Assembly: GCF_024139115.2 (NCBI RefSeq)
Contig: NC_085140.1
Location: 155,150,452-155,214,451, forward strand
Reading direction: 5' to 3'
Length of the DNA stretch: 64,000 nt
DNA from: Armigeres subalbatus
Taxonomy: Eukaryota > Arthropoda > Insecta > Diptera > Culicidae
Each line of letters starts with the position of its first letter. The stretch's first letter is position 1. This document shows, piece by piece, positions 52,784 to 63,592 of this stretch. The position numbers were made by a program, and so were the translations under genes. The notes under the pieces are model-generated. The model had not been told where the DNA came from. It made no database searches and was given only the letters and a program-made list of their open reading frames with translations.

Positions 52784-53050
52784 GGGACCCTACTTAGCCG
52801 TGCGGTAGGATGCTCGGCTACAAAGCAAGACCATGCTGAGGGTGGCTGGGTTCGATTCCCGGTGCCGGTCTATAGGTAATTTTCGGATTGGAAATTGTCT
52901 CGACTTTCCTGGGCATAAAAATATCATCGCGTCATGATATACGAATGCAGAAATGGTAACTTGGCTTAGAAACCTCGCAGTTAATAACTGTGCGAGGCAG
53001 TAATGTCCCAGTGGGGGATGTAATGCCTTTGAAGAAGAAGAAGAAGAAGA
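52784..53050 (+). mobile_element. Feilai-like SINE, copy 2
   Basis: 267 bp, GGGACCCTACTTAGCC start, B box GGGTTCGATTCCCGG, long AAG tail. AGAGAAACAAA flanks both sides (52773-52783, 53051-53061). It lacks about 30 bp present in the copy at 24335-24620. Confidence 0.9.
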
Positions 53051-53106
53051 AGAGAAACAAAGCTAGTCATATTCAGACAGTGATGAGCTGTTGTCCATCC
53101 CATGGA

Positions 53107-53153
53107 AAGTTAGTAGGCTTTAACTACCGAAGGTGGATTTAGCCTACTAACTT
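53107..53153. repeat. 13-bp perfect hairpin
   Basis: AAGTTAGTAGGCT (53107-53119) and AGCCTACTAACTT (53141-53153) enclose 21 bp. Confidence 0.7.
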
Positions 53154-54911
53154 ACCTACTTTTTTACTACAGTTACCCAGCTTTAGAAGTAGAGCGCATA
53201 AAGATGCGCTAAACAACGCCCGAATTAGTTTGACAGATAAAACTTTGGTAGAAAGTTCGGTTCGGAGTCCCTTCTTCCGAATTCGAATTTAATGCTACGC
53301 CGACAATACAATTTATCAGATGAAATTAGATGAAATCAAGCGATTTTCAGATAATCTTTTATATAGTTTGTGGTCCGTTCGCCGTTTATATATCGGGCTA
53401 AGTATTTTATTCTTTCAAACATATTGTACCGCGCATAAAAAATCTACTCATCCGCTTATTTCTCGACGCAACCAAAAATAAGCGCCAAATAGTCGCCTAA
53501 GAAAAACATTCCTGTAGCAAAAAAGCTACTTTGATAATTTTGAAAATTAGACCGCCACGTGGTGGCTTGTAGCGATGAATGCTTTGATAGCACGTGCTGC
53601 GGATGAATTTTTCAGATCTCGGAAGCATTGAAAAATGATCACGAAGGTTGTCATTTTGTTGCAAGGCACAATACCCGAGCAAAGTCTGAAAGCATAATGA
53701 GAGCATATAGAAAACACATTTTGATTTTTTCAATCAAAATGCTGCAATCAAAAACGGCCACAAAAAATATCAAATTAAGTAATGGAAATTAATGGAAACC
53801 AACGTCAGGAAAAATGTTTTCAGATTTAAATAGGGTAACGATGGTATTTTGGACATCTGAATATATTTTGGCCTTTTTGCAATATTTTAATTATTTTGTT
53901 ACATAAATGTGGTTAGAAATATTATTATGAAAGAGGAGCGATTCCAAGCAACAGCATCAAAATTTAAGAAAATTTTTAATTCATGATTTTCTATTGAGTT
54001 GAAACTTTGCACAGTTTTTCAATTTCATCTAAATCGTCATTTTTCGATATCAAATCTTCATATTGAGTCACGACTAACTTTTCAAAAGGGTGTATGTGAA
54101 AATGGTTCAAAAATATTTAAAAAGCTGCACAGCAAAAACGAAATGTTCGATTGTTATGATTTTTTCAGCAAAGTTAGACAACTAAATGGTGATTCTTAAG
54201 AAAATGTGCACAGTAAAAAAAAAAAATTTTTTGCCTTTAAAAATATCATTTTTGTCACAAAAACTCAAATATCTCAAAACCCTATCTTTTTCGAACGTAA
54301 TTTTTAGGGAAAACGGTCCATTATATTAGCTATCTACCATAAAAATTTGGTGATGGTAAACTAATAAACAAAAAGTTATGACATTTCAAACATTTCACAA
54401 TTTTCACATATAGTAAACAAAAAAAATTTCCGTGTTTTTTTTTCAAGAATCGCAGTTTGATGCTGATTTTATTATTAAGGGCCTTGCGTGAGTTAAACAA
54501 GTTGTTTGTATGATATTCCATATGTATGTATTCATCGATATTATGTATATTATATGTATAAATATTATATGTATAAATAAATAAAAATGAATTAATATTA
54601 TCCTAAGTATTAAATTAAATGTGGCAGTTACACAATGTTGTTATAGAAACTCTAAGAGTTTTGGGTTTGAATTTTGGTATGGGTTATGATATCATGAAAA
54701 CAGTTTATTAATACTTATTTTTTATTTATTTTTATTCAAATTTTTAAAATATCGAACACTTTTGAATTATTATCAGCACAGTTTGAGTATAGTTTTGCTT
54801 TTAATTTTATTTTCCGACAATGGAATGAAACAGTGAAATTTTTGGGTTCCTTGGATCGTTTTCGCGTTATTAAATTGCTCGCTGAGCTCTGAAGCCTTTA
54901 TTTCGTACTCT

Positions 54912-56849
54912 TCAGTAGTAGTAAAACAAAATGATAATTTGGTTAGATCTTTTCTTTTCTACGATTTGCCCAATCAAAAGTTCTTTCGCAGTTTTAATTG
55001 GATGCTCACGTTCTTTGGCTAAACTTGCTCTTGTGGCCATGCGCTTTATTGTTCCTCCAATAGCATCACAAGGACCTTTGCCATGTGATGTAGCAAAAAT
55101 GCCATTCTGCATCAATTCCGTACATTGATTTAAATTGACATAGGCTCGAAAAATTCTTACGATTTTTGTACTGCGACGCTGCTCCATCAGACATGAAATA
55201 TATCTTTTGACTTCTTTATGCTTATCAACGCGTAAAAAGTTAATCATTTTTCAATGAACAAGTTTACGGATACTGAATCGTGTCTTAAATCTTCGGAAAT
55301 TATAATAAAACTTAAGTGTTCAATTTGCGTACTTCCATTAAAATAAATAACGAATGGATGAATTGTAGCTTGTTGTACGTTCCAGTGATGGGACTGCACT
55401 TCATCTTGCAATACAAAGCTGTAATTTTCAGAAAAATCACAAATGACTAAAAATTCACCCTTTTTGTAATGTATTTTTCGTATTTTTTAAAAAGCTGGAT
55501 TGTTCTGTTTTAATGAAATCGTGAGGATTAAACTTTCTAATTTCAAGCAAAATATGACACAAACTCATCTACAGGTTTTACAATAGTTTCTATGTCACAC
55601 CTATCCGTGGTCACCCATTGCTCAAATGATAACTGATCAATATATTATTCTTCAAACTCAGCGAATAAAGTATTTTCCAATGATGAAGAATCTGGACAAT
55701 CCGAACAAGATCGTAGATAGCAATTTGATGTTGTATTTTCACACAAAAGACTACCAGTTAACATTTTAATATCCTTTGTTAAATTGATTCTTTTCAAACT
55801 ATGTAAAATAAGATTAATATTCTCATGGGTTGTGCACACACACATTATGTGTTCCTGAATTGGAAAGAAGCTTACATTGCCTTGGCCGAAGGCTTGCAAA
55901 TGAGGAAAAACCTATTTTAATATTATCGTGAATTTCCTTGAAGCGTGTGTACGCTTCTTTCAAAGTCGTCATCATTAATCGTTTTTGGATTGCTTGACGC
56001 TTTCCATCTTTTTTACTGATACATAATCTTTTGACCAGGCATAGCTCGACTTACTTCATCATCTTCAAAATATTGAACTACTATTTCTTTTGTCTCATCT
56101 GTTAATGCAGTACTAGACCTAGTATTTTTGGTTGAAAGACAGTTATTCTTCAATTGTTTTGCCTCTTTTACTGTATTTCTATTGGTTTTGAACTCATCAA
56201 TGGCATCCTGGATAGACCACGAACTTGGCAGCATCGACAAAATCAATAATTTTTCTTTCCTTGTCGTGGCTGCATTCGAGAACCTTTCCTTCATATTTAT
56301 AATTACCTCATCGTAGTCTGTATTTTCCACATCATCAGGTCCTAATTTGAAGAGGTTTCTTCGTACAGCTTCGTTTATTTCACGGTATTTTTTCTCCGGG
56401 TAATAAACGTAGTCCATCCAGCTCCATTTAATCGGAGTCACTTTTATCCCAGCTATGCCCTCGTTAAAGCGTTCGATGTTGACCTTTTGGATACACTCAT
56501 CTTCCGATTGATTTGTTGAAACAGATTTCGCTGATGGTACGGTGGCAAGGCTCTCAGCACTTAATACTTCTGGTAATTCCTCAGTTGTTGTCGATACATC
56601 TGGCAATTCCTCAGTTGCTGTCGTTTTCGAACTTCCTGCGCTCTGCTCAACCGATGATATACAGATTGCTCTTTTGTCAACGTTTAGACGGCAGGACGTG
56701 CAAATGCGTAAATTTGTATTCAATGTGGACATTGGAGCATAACCAGTCGCTTTCAGTTTATCTATGGTGCTTTCGGTGAGATTTCGTAACTCTTTTGAAC
56801 ACTTTTTTCCATCAAACGGCCTACAACAGTTGAGAAAGCGGCTACTCAT
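54912..56849 (-). pseudogene. DDE-type transposase-like gene, broken
   Basis: The minus strand starts with MSSRFLNCCRPFDGKKC (a Cys-rich start with ICTSCRLN 45 residues later), continues to KIMYQ at 56013, then changes frame. The next piece reads DGKRQAIQKRLMMTTLKEAY, FSSFASLRPRQCKLL, THNVCVCTTHENINLIL and LRSCSDCPDS. After more shifts come FLVICDFSENYSFVLQDE (a likely catalytic Asp), HPFVIYFNGSTQIEHLSF and ATSHGKGPCDAIGGTIKRMA (HGKGPCD is a hallmark of this family). I know the family from multicopy predicted proteins in aphids, Hydra and other animals, where it behaves as a DNA transposon protein. At least three frame breaks; the C-terminal quarter is lost. Confidence 0.7.
56013..56849 (-). 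CDS. N-terminal open part of the transposase-like gene
   Basis: 278 codons, ATG at 56849. The region has a Cys-rich N-terminus, a Ser/Thr/Glu-rich low-complexity stretch (residues about 65-115), then NIERFNEGIAGIKVTPIKWS and a helical segment with SWSIQDAIDEFKTNRNTVKEA that looks like a helix-turn-helix. It is the longest intact part of the decayed gene; the stop at 56013 is followed at once by family-like sequence in another frame. Confidence 0.65.
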   Translation of the reverse strand: MSSRFLNCCRPFDGKKCSKELRNLTESTIDKLKATGYAPMSTLNTNLRICTSCRLNVDKRAICISSVEQSAGSSKTTATEELPDVSTTTEELPEVLSAESLATVPSAKSVSTNQSEDECIQKVNIERFNEGIAGIKVTPIKWSWMDYVYYPEKKYREINEAVRRNLFKLGPDDVENTDYDEVIINMKERFSNAATTRKEKLLILSMLPSSWSIQDAIDEFKTNRNTVKEAKQLKNNCLSTKNTRSSTALTDETKEIVVQYFEDDEVSRAMPGQKIMYQ

Positions 56850-58667
56850 GTTGTTCGTAATATTTCAATAAACAAAATCACTTTTAAGTTTTTACTGACT
56901 AGTTTGGTGTCATTTGCTTGACTGAAGAAAAAATTACTATAAGATCTTTAACAACCTTAGTAGTAGTAATTTTTTGCTTTTTCGTGAGCATTGTCATGGT
57001 ATGTACCTATCATGCATTTGTTGTTGTTGAAGATACCCGTTTCCTCCCGATCATAAAGTCTATTCTCTAAGAGGTATATTTTTGCAGGTAAACTATAGAC
57101 GTACACGTGTATATAAATCTTTGATTTTGCAGCTTTTGTCTTAAAAATAACATTTCTGATATGTTTCTATCAACGTTATTATCAACAGGTTTCAACACTA
57201 TTGAAAGAATTTTTCGCCAGTCACGTGCAATGAAAATTATGACACTATCAATACTTTTGATCACAACACTGGATCGTGTCTAAGTTTCTTATAGATGCTA
57301 TGAATAATTAAATCAAAATATCATGAAAACAACTTGTTTAAATCACGTCCCTTAACAATAAAATCTGCATCAAACTGCAATTCTCGAAATAACTTACACA
57401 GAAAAAAAATTTTTTTTACTAAATGTGAAAATTGTGAAATGTTTGAAATGTCATAACTTTTTTGTTTATTAGTTTACCATCACCAATTTTTATGGTAGAT
57501 AGCTAATATAATGGACCGTTTTCCCTAAAAAAATTACGTTCGAAAAAAGATAGGGTTTTGAGATATTTGAGTTTTTGTGACAAAAATGATATTTTTAAAG
57601 GCAAAAAATTATTTTTTTTTATTGTGCACATTTTCTTAAGAATCACCATTTAGTTGTCTAACTTTGCTGAAAAAATCATAACAATCGAACATTCCGTTTT
57701 TGCTGTGCAGCTTTTTAAATATTTTTGAACCATTTTCACATACACCCTTTTGAAAAGTTAGTCGTGACTCAATATGAAGATTTGATATCGAAAAATGACG
57801 ATTTAGATGAAATTGAAAAACTGTGCAGAGTTTCAAATATTTTTGAAATGGTCGCTCAGGATCGACTGACATGCCCCCGTGGAATGCCTCAGAGGCTAAA
57901 CAGACACATGATTCCTATTTATTTAAAAAAAGCTAAATTGAAAAACACGCAAAATATAACCAAAAGTCCAAAATATATTCAGATGTCCAAAATACATCAT
58001 TTACCCTAATCGCTTCTGATTCTCAATTGCATATTTTCTTTTTTTAGTAAATTAAATGAAAAAAGTAGAAGGTTGTATCCGAGACACGACCGCCAATTGG
58101 ACGTAGGATTACGTTAGCCATTAAAAGTGATGTCTGTGCTATAGAATGTATGCATATTGATACAAGCAGCAACAAATCTTATGATTTGTACTTTGAAAAA
58201 TATTTGAATCGGCTCAACCTTCTCTCGTGTAAAATAATGATTCTGAAAAGAACCCATTTGTTTCAGTAATGCACCTTTCCAATCACAAGCGGCGACAAAA
58301 TCGAAGCAGAATCTAGATAAAATTTCATTTTGTTGCTACTGACCCCAACGTCAGCCACTTGATAAGTTGTCGCTAAAACACGATAGAGACCATCCATGCG
58401 AATCAATTTTCGCAGCATCTCCCTCCGAAGAGCGCTTGCGCTGATGCCGACGCCAAGCGATTATAATTTGCACTTTGAAGAAGTAAAAGAAAAAGAAAAT
58501 GCATTGTCCCAGGTTATGTACGAAAGCACTGGCATCAAACGAACGAAAGGTGGAGCAAGCAAGCCGATCTCAATGATGCGGCTCCCAAAGGGGCGGGGCC
58601 TCGGTCTTCATGCAAACGTACTCTGACCAGCCGAAGTCTGCTTTCCTCGACAGAATCGACAGAACAA

Positions 58668-58895
58668 TTGCATCGCAGCGCCAAACCAGACATCATCGGC
58701 GGTGGAAAGGCTGCGGAAAAGGTAGCAGCGATGATGGTTGCTACGGGCGGCGACAGCAAGGCTCAGAGAAACATCATCAAGGGCGTCTCATCGAAGGCGT
58801 CGAGCATCATAAACAGCCTCGTAAATGACATCTTCATGCGTATCGAGCTGGCCAAGCCCGCCGTCTCGGAGGGTTCCAAAATCGTCACCAAGTAA
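58668..58895 (+). pseudogene. Histone H2B pseudogene
   Basis: A 75-codon frame keeps three separate parts of H2B: GGGKAAEK and DSKAQRNIIKG from the N-terminal tail, VSSKASSIINSLVNDIF from helix 1-2 (H2B: VSSKAMSIMNSFVNDIF), and ELAKPAVSEGSKIVTK from the C-terminal helix. Most of the histone fold between them (about 50 residues) is deleted, and the last codons read a stop at VTK instead of the usual YTSSK, although the bases GTCAGCTCC that follow still resemble that ending. Full H2B is about 123-125 residues. An octamer-like ATGCAAAC lies 50 bp upstream (58610-58617) and the histone stem-loop is 45 bp downstream. It cannot make a nucleosome subunit. Confidence 0.85.
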
Positions 58896-58939
58896 GTCAG
58901 CTCCTAGTGAATGAACGAGGACGTAGCTCCACTTAAAAC

Positions 58940-58955
58940 GGCCCTTTTCAGGGCC
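58940..58955 (+). promoter_or_regulatory. Histone mRNA 3' stem-loop
   Basis: GGCCCTTTTCAGGGCC is a perfect match to the metazoan replication-dependent histone stem-loop (6-bp stem, 4-nt loop), read by SLBP. Purine-rich CAAAGAGGAAAGG about 14 bp downstream resembles the U7-binding downstream element. It belongs to the H2B pseudogene. Confidence 0.88.
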
Positions 58956-59642
58956 CCAGTCCCATTCAAAGAGGAAAGGAGTTTTCGTACCGCGCACGTA
59001 GGAAATCTAAATTTTGAAATGAATTTCCTTCACTGCTACTGTTGCCACTGTCAGCCATTTTATGATTTACCACTGGAACACGATAAAAGTTATCCATTCT
59101 AATGCATTGTTTTTCAGCGTCTCCCTGCTAGGAGCGCATGGACTGCTACCGACAAAGAATTTCGCCCGTCACCAAGTGATTATGGTATGCATTTTGATAA
59201 AATATTTGTCTCGGCTCGACCTTCTTTCGTGTAAAATGATGATTCTGTTTCAAATGACGCGCCTACCAATAATAAACAGCAAGAATACCGAAATCAGAAT
59301 CTTGCGAAAATTTCATTTAATGCTATAACGCAACTCAATAATATGAGACGTCGACATTGCAAATAAATTTGTAGCGTTTACTTCCCGCGCTTTCACTGCT
59401 ACCTATTCCAACTTTATACCGTCGCCAAGCGGTTATGAATTGCACTTTGAAGAAAATATTTCGGTTCTACCTTCTCTTGAGTAAAATGGTAGATTTGACA
59501 AGAATCGATTTTGATCCACAATGCGCCTCATAGCAAACAAACAATAGTCCGTACCTTGCGTAAACATTTCACTTGACTGCTGCTGCTGTCGAACAGTCAT
59601 TCGATAATTTTCTGCTTAGTAGCCACTATTAAGAAAACATAT

Positions 59643-59781
59643 GGGCTTATTCTACGAGTCGAGTGACGTGAGGTGAGTCGATTTTAGCAATTCTCACTTG
59701 AGGTGCCATGTTATTCAAATGGGGATATGCGACTCACGTCATTCGAGCAATCTCACGTCACTCCACTCGTAGAATAGGCCC
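59643..59781. mobile_element. 139-bp MITE with TATTCTACGAGT ends
   Basis: GGGCTTATTCTACGAGTCG and CACTCGTAGAATAGGCCC pair; TGACGTGAG and CTCACGTCA inner repeats extend the symmetry. Confidence 0.85.
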
Positions 59782-60990
59782 GATATTCAATGACGCCACT
59801 GGTATCCGGGGACCGTAATCGACGCCATTTTTGCAATCAACCCTTTCTTCTCATGAAATTTTGGTCCTGAGAAGAACCTATTTTCTTTCCACAATGTGCC
59901 ACGAACAGTAACTAAACGATAGTCCGAAGATTGCTGCTTTTGGCGACGGCCTCTTGATAACCCGCTTTCTGCTAAGACTGCTGCAACGGGCGTCATCGTT
60001 GTGTCCGCTCTCCGAGAAAACTTAATTGAACTGAGGATTAGAGTCCAGCCCGTAAGTTGCACGATTTTGATGTCTGTGCTTGCGATGCACATACGCGATT
60101 GGTTGGCTTAACGATTTTTCACAGTGCCTGATGAAATGCAATTTGCACCAATGAAATGCACCTCGAATACATTTTTTCGATAGTTGTGCGAAATCTTAAA
60201 GAGTTCGTCGATCTATTAATACCAAAATCTTTAAAATCGGTTGGGAAACGGCTGAGTTGTTAGCCCATACTTCCTGACCACTTTTCGTGACGGTTTCAGA
60301 TTTGAATCTGCAGAATGACCTCCCTATCTTCCGGAAGGACGTAATCCTACGTCAAAAGACTTTTAGTACAGTTGTGTTTGTTTTTTCCGTTCAGCTGTCT
60401 TTTTATGGTCCTATCGAGCCCAAATTAAATTTGGTGAATTTTCTTCTTTAACTTTCTCGATAGTATTGACGAAGGGTCCAATAGCCGTTTGAGGTCAATC
60501 AAGAATGAATGCAGTTTTTGTTTTTAAAATGGGGTTCTCCAGCGGAATTGGGGTTTTCAGGTGACTAAGGGGTTCCTCCGAACGATAAGAACACGTTTGT
60601 GAGATGCGCTGCCGTGCCAGAAGAGAAACATACGTTTCTCCGTAATAAGCCCTTGCCTTTATTTCTGATTTAGGCAAGATTCGGCAAAGCACCGACATTG
60701 ACTTCTAAGCCGCTCGGTGGCGTCCATGAGTAATCTTATCTGTCATCTTCTCGATATGCACCACTACGAAGGTTTAAAGGTCAAAAGTCACTTTCAAGTC
60801 ATGCCTGCAAACTCCTAACCAGTTCCTGGAGAATCCATCCAACGTATTTGACTTGTCAGCGCTTACGACAACGAATTTTACTTGATGATAATTAGGCCGT
60901 TACAAATATTTAATTTACTTTTTGTCCTACTGGTCTCTGAAAGGTCAAGGGGGGGGGGGGGATAATAAAAAATAAATAATAAAATAAAAA
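59782..60990. other. Unassigned spacer
   Basis: No gene seen. GACGTAATCCTACGTC near 60338 is the inverse of GACGTAGGATTACGT at 58100, so the histone/tandem-repeat block may once have been bracketed by an inverted pair. A G11 run lies at 60950. Confidence 0.35.
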
Positions 60991-60993
60991 ACC

Positions 60994-61632
60994 GAACTTA
61001 ATTCACCGAGTGGTGACATTGCCTTTCTCGCATTTAGCCAAGACACCAACCTTATATGGCGCTTACATAGTTCGATTCCATTTTCTTAATAACTTTTAAA
61101 TGCAATGGTCGCTCGTTATCAAATTCAATAGTGATCTACTAGGGTCTATCACCCAACCAGCGGCAGGCAGATTGTAATACAGTTCTGCATAAGAACCTTA
61201 CAGAAACTGTATAATAATTGGGCATATACAATGTCGGAAGATTTTAATACAATTGTTGTATTGAAATAATACAGTTTTGTATTATTTTAATACAATATTT
61301 GTATAAAAAGCTTACAGAATTGTATACAATTACAGTATTTTATACAATAATTGTCAGATTTGTTTTTTGGGTGTAGGGTCTAGGTCTACCTCGTCGAATG
61401 CAACTTGTTGCGAGAAAATCGGTTAAGAATTACTATATGAAAAAGTGGCTAATGTTTTTCGGTTTTCGTGTGCATACACACACACATACACACGGACAGA
61501 CAGACATTTGTTCAGCTCGACAAGTTGAGTCGATTGGTGTATAACATCATGGGTCTCCGAGACTTCTATAAAAAGTTCGATTTTGGAGTGAAATGATAGC
61601 CTTTCATACAACTTTGTTGTACGAGAAAGGCA
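60994..61632. repeat. GCCTTTCTCGT-ended repeat, copy 2
   Basis: ATTCACCGAGTGGTGACATTGCC at the start and TACGAGAAAGGC at the end match the copy at 48562-49066, including the AC-rich run and CATCATGGGTCTCCGAG. A MITE at about 61150-61378 is nested within it. Confidence 0.78.
61150..61378. mobile_element. AATACAAT-rich MITE nested in the repeat
   Basis: CACCCAACCAGC at the left and TTTTTTGGGTG at the right; the interior repeats TTTTAATACAAT and its inverse. A fragment of the family is at 42170-42250 (GCAGATTTTAATACAG, GGAAGATTTTAATACAATC). Confidence 0.65.
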
Positions 61633-62345
61633 AAAAATCAAAAAAAAACCCTCAGATTTGTTAAAGAATGTTTTGAAAATCCTCAAAATTATCCGAATTT
61701 TATTTTGTTGACCCCCCAAATATTATTTTTTAGCCAAAAAATCCGAGGGGAGGGGGGGACAAAATAGATTTTAAATATTTGTATCGGCCTTATATTCAAT
61801 TTCTAAGTGAAAGTGTTGTCATTATTATGTTGTCAATTTATTTGTATGGGAGAGAAATAATGCATGTATGTGATTAGAAAATAGAATGTAATATAGAAAT
61901 ACGTTAACAATGCACGAAGCTTCTGAGAAACGGTTTCATGCAGACTTTAAGGCTGCTGCCGTACAATCTAGAATCTATCCGCAACTGAATGACCGCTGCG
62001 AATAATGCCATTACCCCAACAAGTAATTTCGTATAGTTAATCTTTTTCCCATTCTATGTGGAATGCTGAATAACGGTGTGTTTTTACTATACTTTTTGTC
62101 CAACCATGAATCTCACTTTCTGAAATATAGATTTAAAATTATTTATAGGTTTGTAAAGACACAATTTACCGTGAATAAAACATTGTGAAAAATATTGACG
62201 TGTTGCTAAACAAATTTTATTCAAGGCTACTACGATGCTTTTATAGAAAAGGGTACAAAGCATACGTCATGTATAAATCACCTCTCTAATATTTTATGGC
62301 AAGCGTAGAAAGCAGGATAGTGTGGCAAGAACTGTTTCGAAACAC
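61633..62345. other. Unassigned spacer
   Basis: No gene or repeat recognised. Confidence 0.35.
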
Positions 62346-62349
62346 TTAA

Positions 62350-62834
62350 GGTGATTATAGAATAAAGCCCGTGGTGAATTTCAAATTCACCACATGTTTA
62401 TCTACATACATTTCTAAGGGTCTGTCTCAATTGGATAATCAAACTGAAATTAAACTTAAAAGTGACATTTCAATAATTATAGAATAACCCTGCTCGCAGA
62501 GCAAGATTACTTTTGACAGATATCGAATCATTTTCCATCGATGTCCTATTGGAATTGCTGGGTAGCACCAGCCAATCTTATAACGGGGTGATTTTTTAAT
62601 TTTCGAACTGTCACTTTTAAGTTTAATTCTCCAAATGAGACAGACCTTAAAAGCCAAATCTGGCGTAATAGTTTTCGTACAGTGCCGAAACTCAAATTAT
62701 AATTGTTCAGCGTATCTACCATTGTTTCAGTCCTATACGCCTTTTGGTTCTTTCACCTCGTGCTCTTGAAAGAAATATTGGAAAAGCACGTGATTTACAA
62801 AATGGCCGATTTCTGGCTTCCTTCTATAATCACC
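62350..62834. mobile_element. TTAA-flanked MITE, second copy of the 777-3463 family
   Basis: GGTGATTATAGAA and TTCTATAATCACC are exact inverses, with TTAA at 62346-62349 and 62835-62838. Inner phrases AATCTGGCGTAATAGTTTTCG and AAAATGGCCGATTTCTGGC match the copy at 777-3463. A smaller MITE is nested at 62417-62647. Confidence 0.9.
62417..62647. mobile_element. 231-bp MITE with GGTCTGTCTCA ends, TA duplication
   Basis: AGGGTCTGTCTCAATTGGA and TCCAAATGAGACAGACCT pair; TTAAACTTAAAAGTGACA and its inverse extend the arms. TA lies on both sides (62415-62416, 62648-62649). The sister MITE copy near 3400 lacks this segment, showing the empty site. Confidence 0.9.
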
Positions 62835-62961
62835 TTAACTGGAATTTTCGTCTAAGCAGACGGTGATTTCCCCGTTACCAACGATATCTACTGATTTGTT
62901 TATTTCGCTGTCAACAAAGGAATTTGCACAAAAGTTGAATTTTTCTATTTGTTTTATACTA

Positions 62962-63166
62962 CCGTCGTCGGGGGTGACAATGGGTCAAATAGGGGTGAGA
63001 GTGGGTCACTGTTTCAACTACTTAGAATGCTTGTAGAATATATTGAATGTATCTGGGGGCAAGAAGACTAAAATATAAGAGACCGAGAGATGCGATGACC
63101 CATTCTCGATGCGAGACAGCGATGACCCATTCTCACCCCCAGATCCATTGTCACCCCCGATGGCGG
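62962..63166. mobile_element. 205-bp MITE with GGGGGTGACAATGG motifs
   Basis: CGTCGGGGGTGACAATGG and CCATTGTCACCCCCGATGG pair at the ends; GGGGTGAGAGTGGGTCA and TGACCCATTCTCACCCCC repeat the idea just inside. Confidence 0.85.
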
Positions 63167-63534
63167 TGTGCTTATTAACTTTACTTTCATGTCAGGTGTC
63201 GTTGAATTATGAAATATGTATCTGAGAACCAAGCGTTGTAGTTAAATAAGTGCTTAAAATGGCCTTGCAGCTCCCGGAACATATGATCCAAGGGCATGTG
63301 CTCATTCAGGAACGGTGAATAGTCTTGACAAACCGAAACAAAATTCGTCTTGGGATCCACAGTGCTTGTTTATATGCGGAAACGAAAAATTTAACTGGAA
63401 GTGTCGGATAATCAAGAAATTGAAACAATCTGGTGTGTCGTGGAGAAAACAATCATGCTCGCAATATAGTCGACAATTTAAACCTAGGTTTGAGCATAAA
63501 ATACAAACCCGAGCAAGATCATCCGCAGTAAAAC

Positions 63535-63592
63535 CTTCAATAGTCGATGTTGAAAGGACGGTCGACTCATGGGAATATCGAGATGTGAAATA
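63535..63592 (+). repeat. Pogo-like MITE end
   Basis: CAGTAAAACCTTCAATAGTCG, then GTCGACTCATGGGAATATCG and AGATGTGAAATAG match the left end at 23583-23650. No partner end follows within the window. Confidence 0.65.

Larger units (their letters stand above)
53831..58007. mobile_element. 4.18-kb TIR element with a decayed transposase-like gene
   Basis: Outer ends TAGGGTAACGATGGTATTTTGG and its inverse (GTATTTTGGACATCTG shared) lie at 53831 and 58007. Inverted homology covers the outermost ~40 bp, skips ~130 bp, and then runs about 500 bp (54000-54500 and 57325-57840), including ATTTCGATATC-type and GGTAGATAGCTAATATAATGG phrases. AAT occurs at both outer borders. The centre encodes the broken gene at 54912-56849. 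The superfamily is uncertain; Sola is one possibility. Confidence 0.7.
58130..59640 (+). repeat. Tandem repeat, unit about 375 bp, three to four copies
   Basis: Recurring blocks in order: GCCAAGCGATTATAATTTGC / CACTTTGAAGAA, TCGGCTCAACCTTCTCTCGTG / TAAAATGATGATTCTG, AATCACAAGCGGC-like, AAATTTCATTTTGTTGCTACTG, and CAGCATCTCCCTCCG / GAGCGC. Block starts are near 58170, 58465, 59170 and 59430. The second unit is displaced by the H2B-containing segment (about 58480-59020). Confidence 0.7.
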
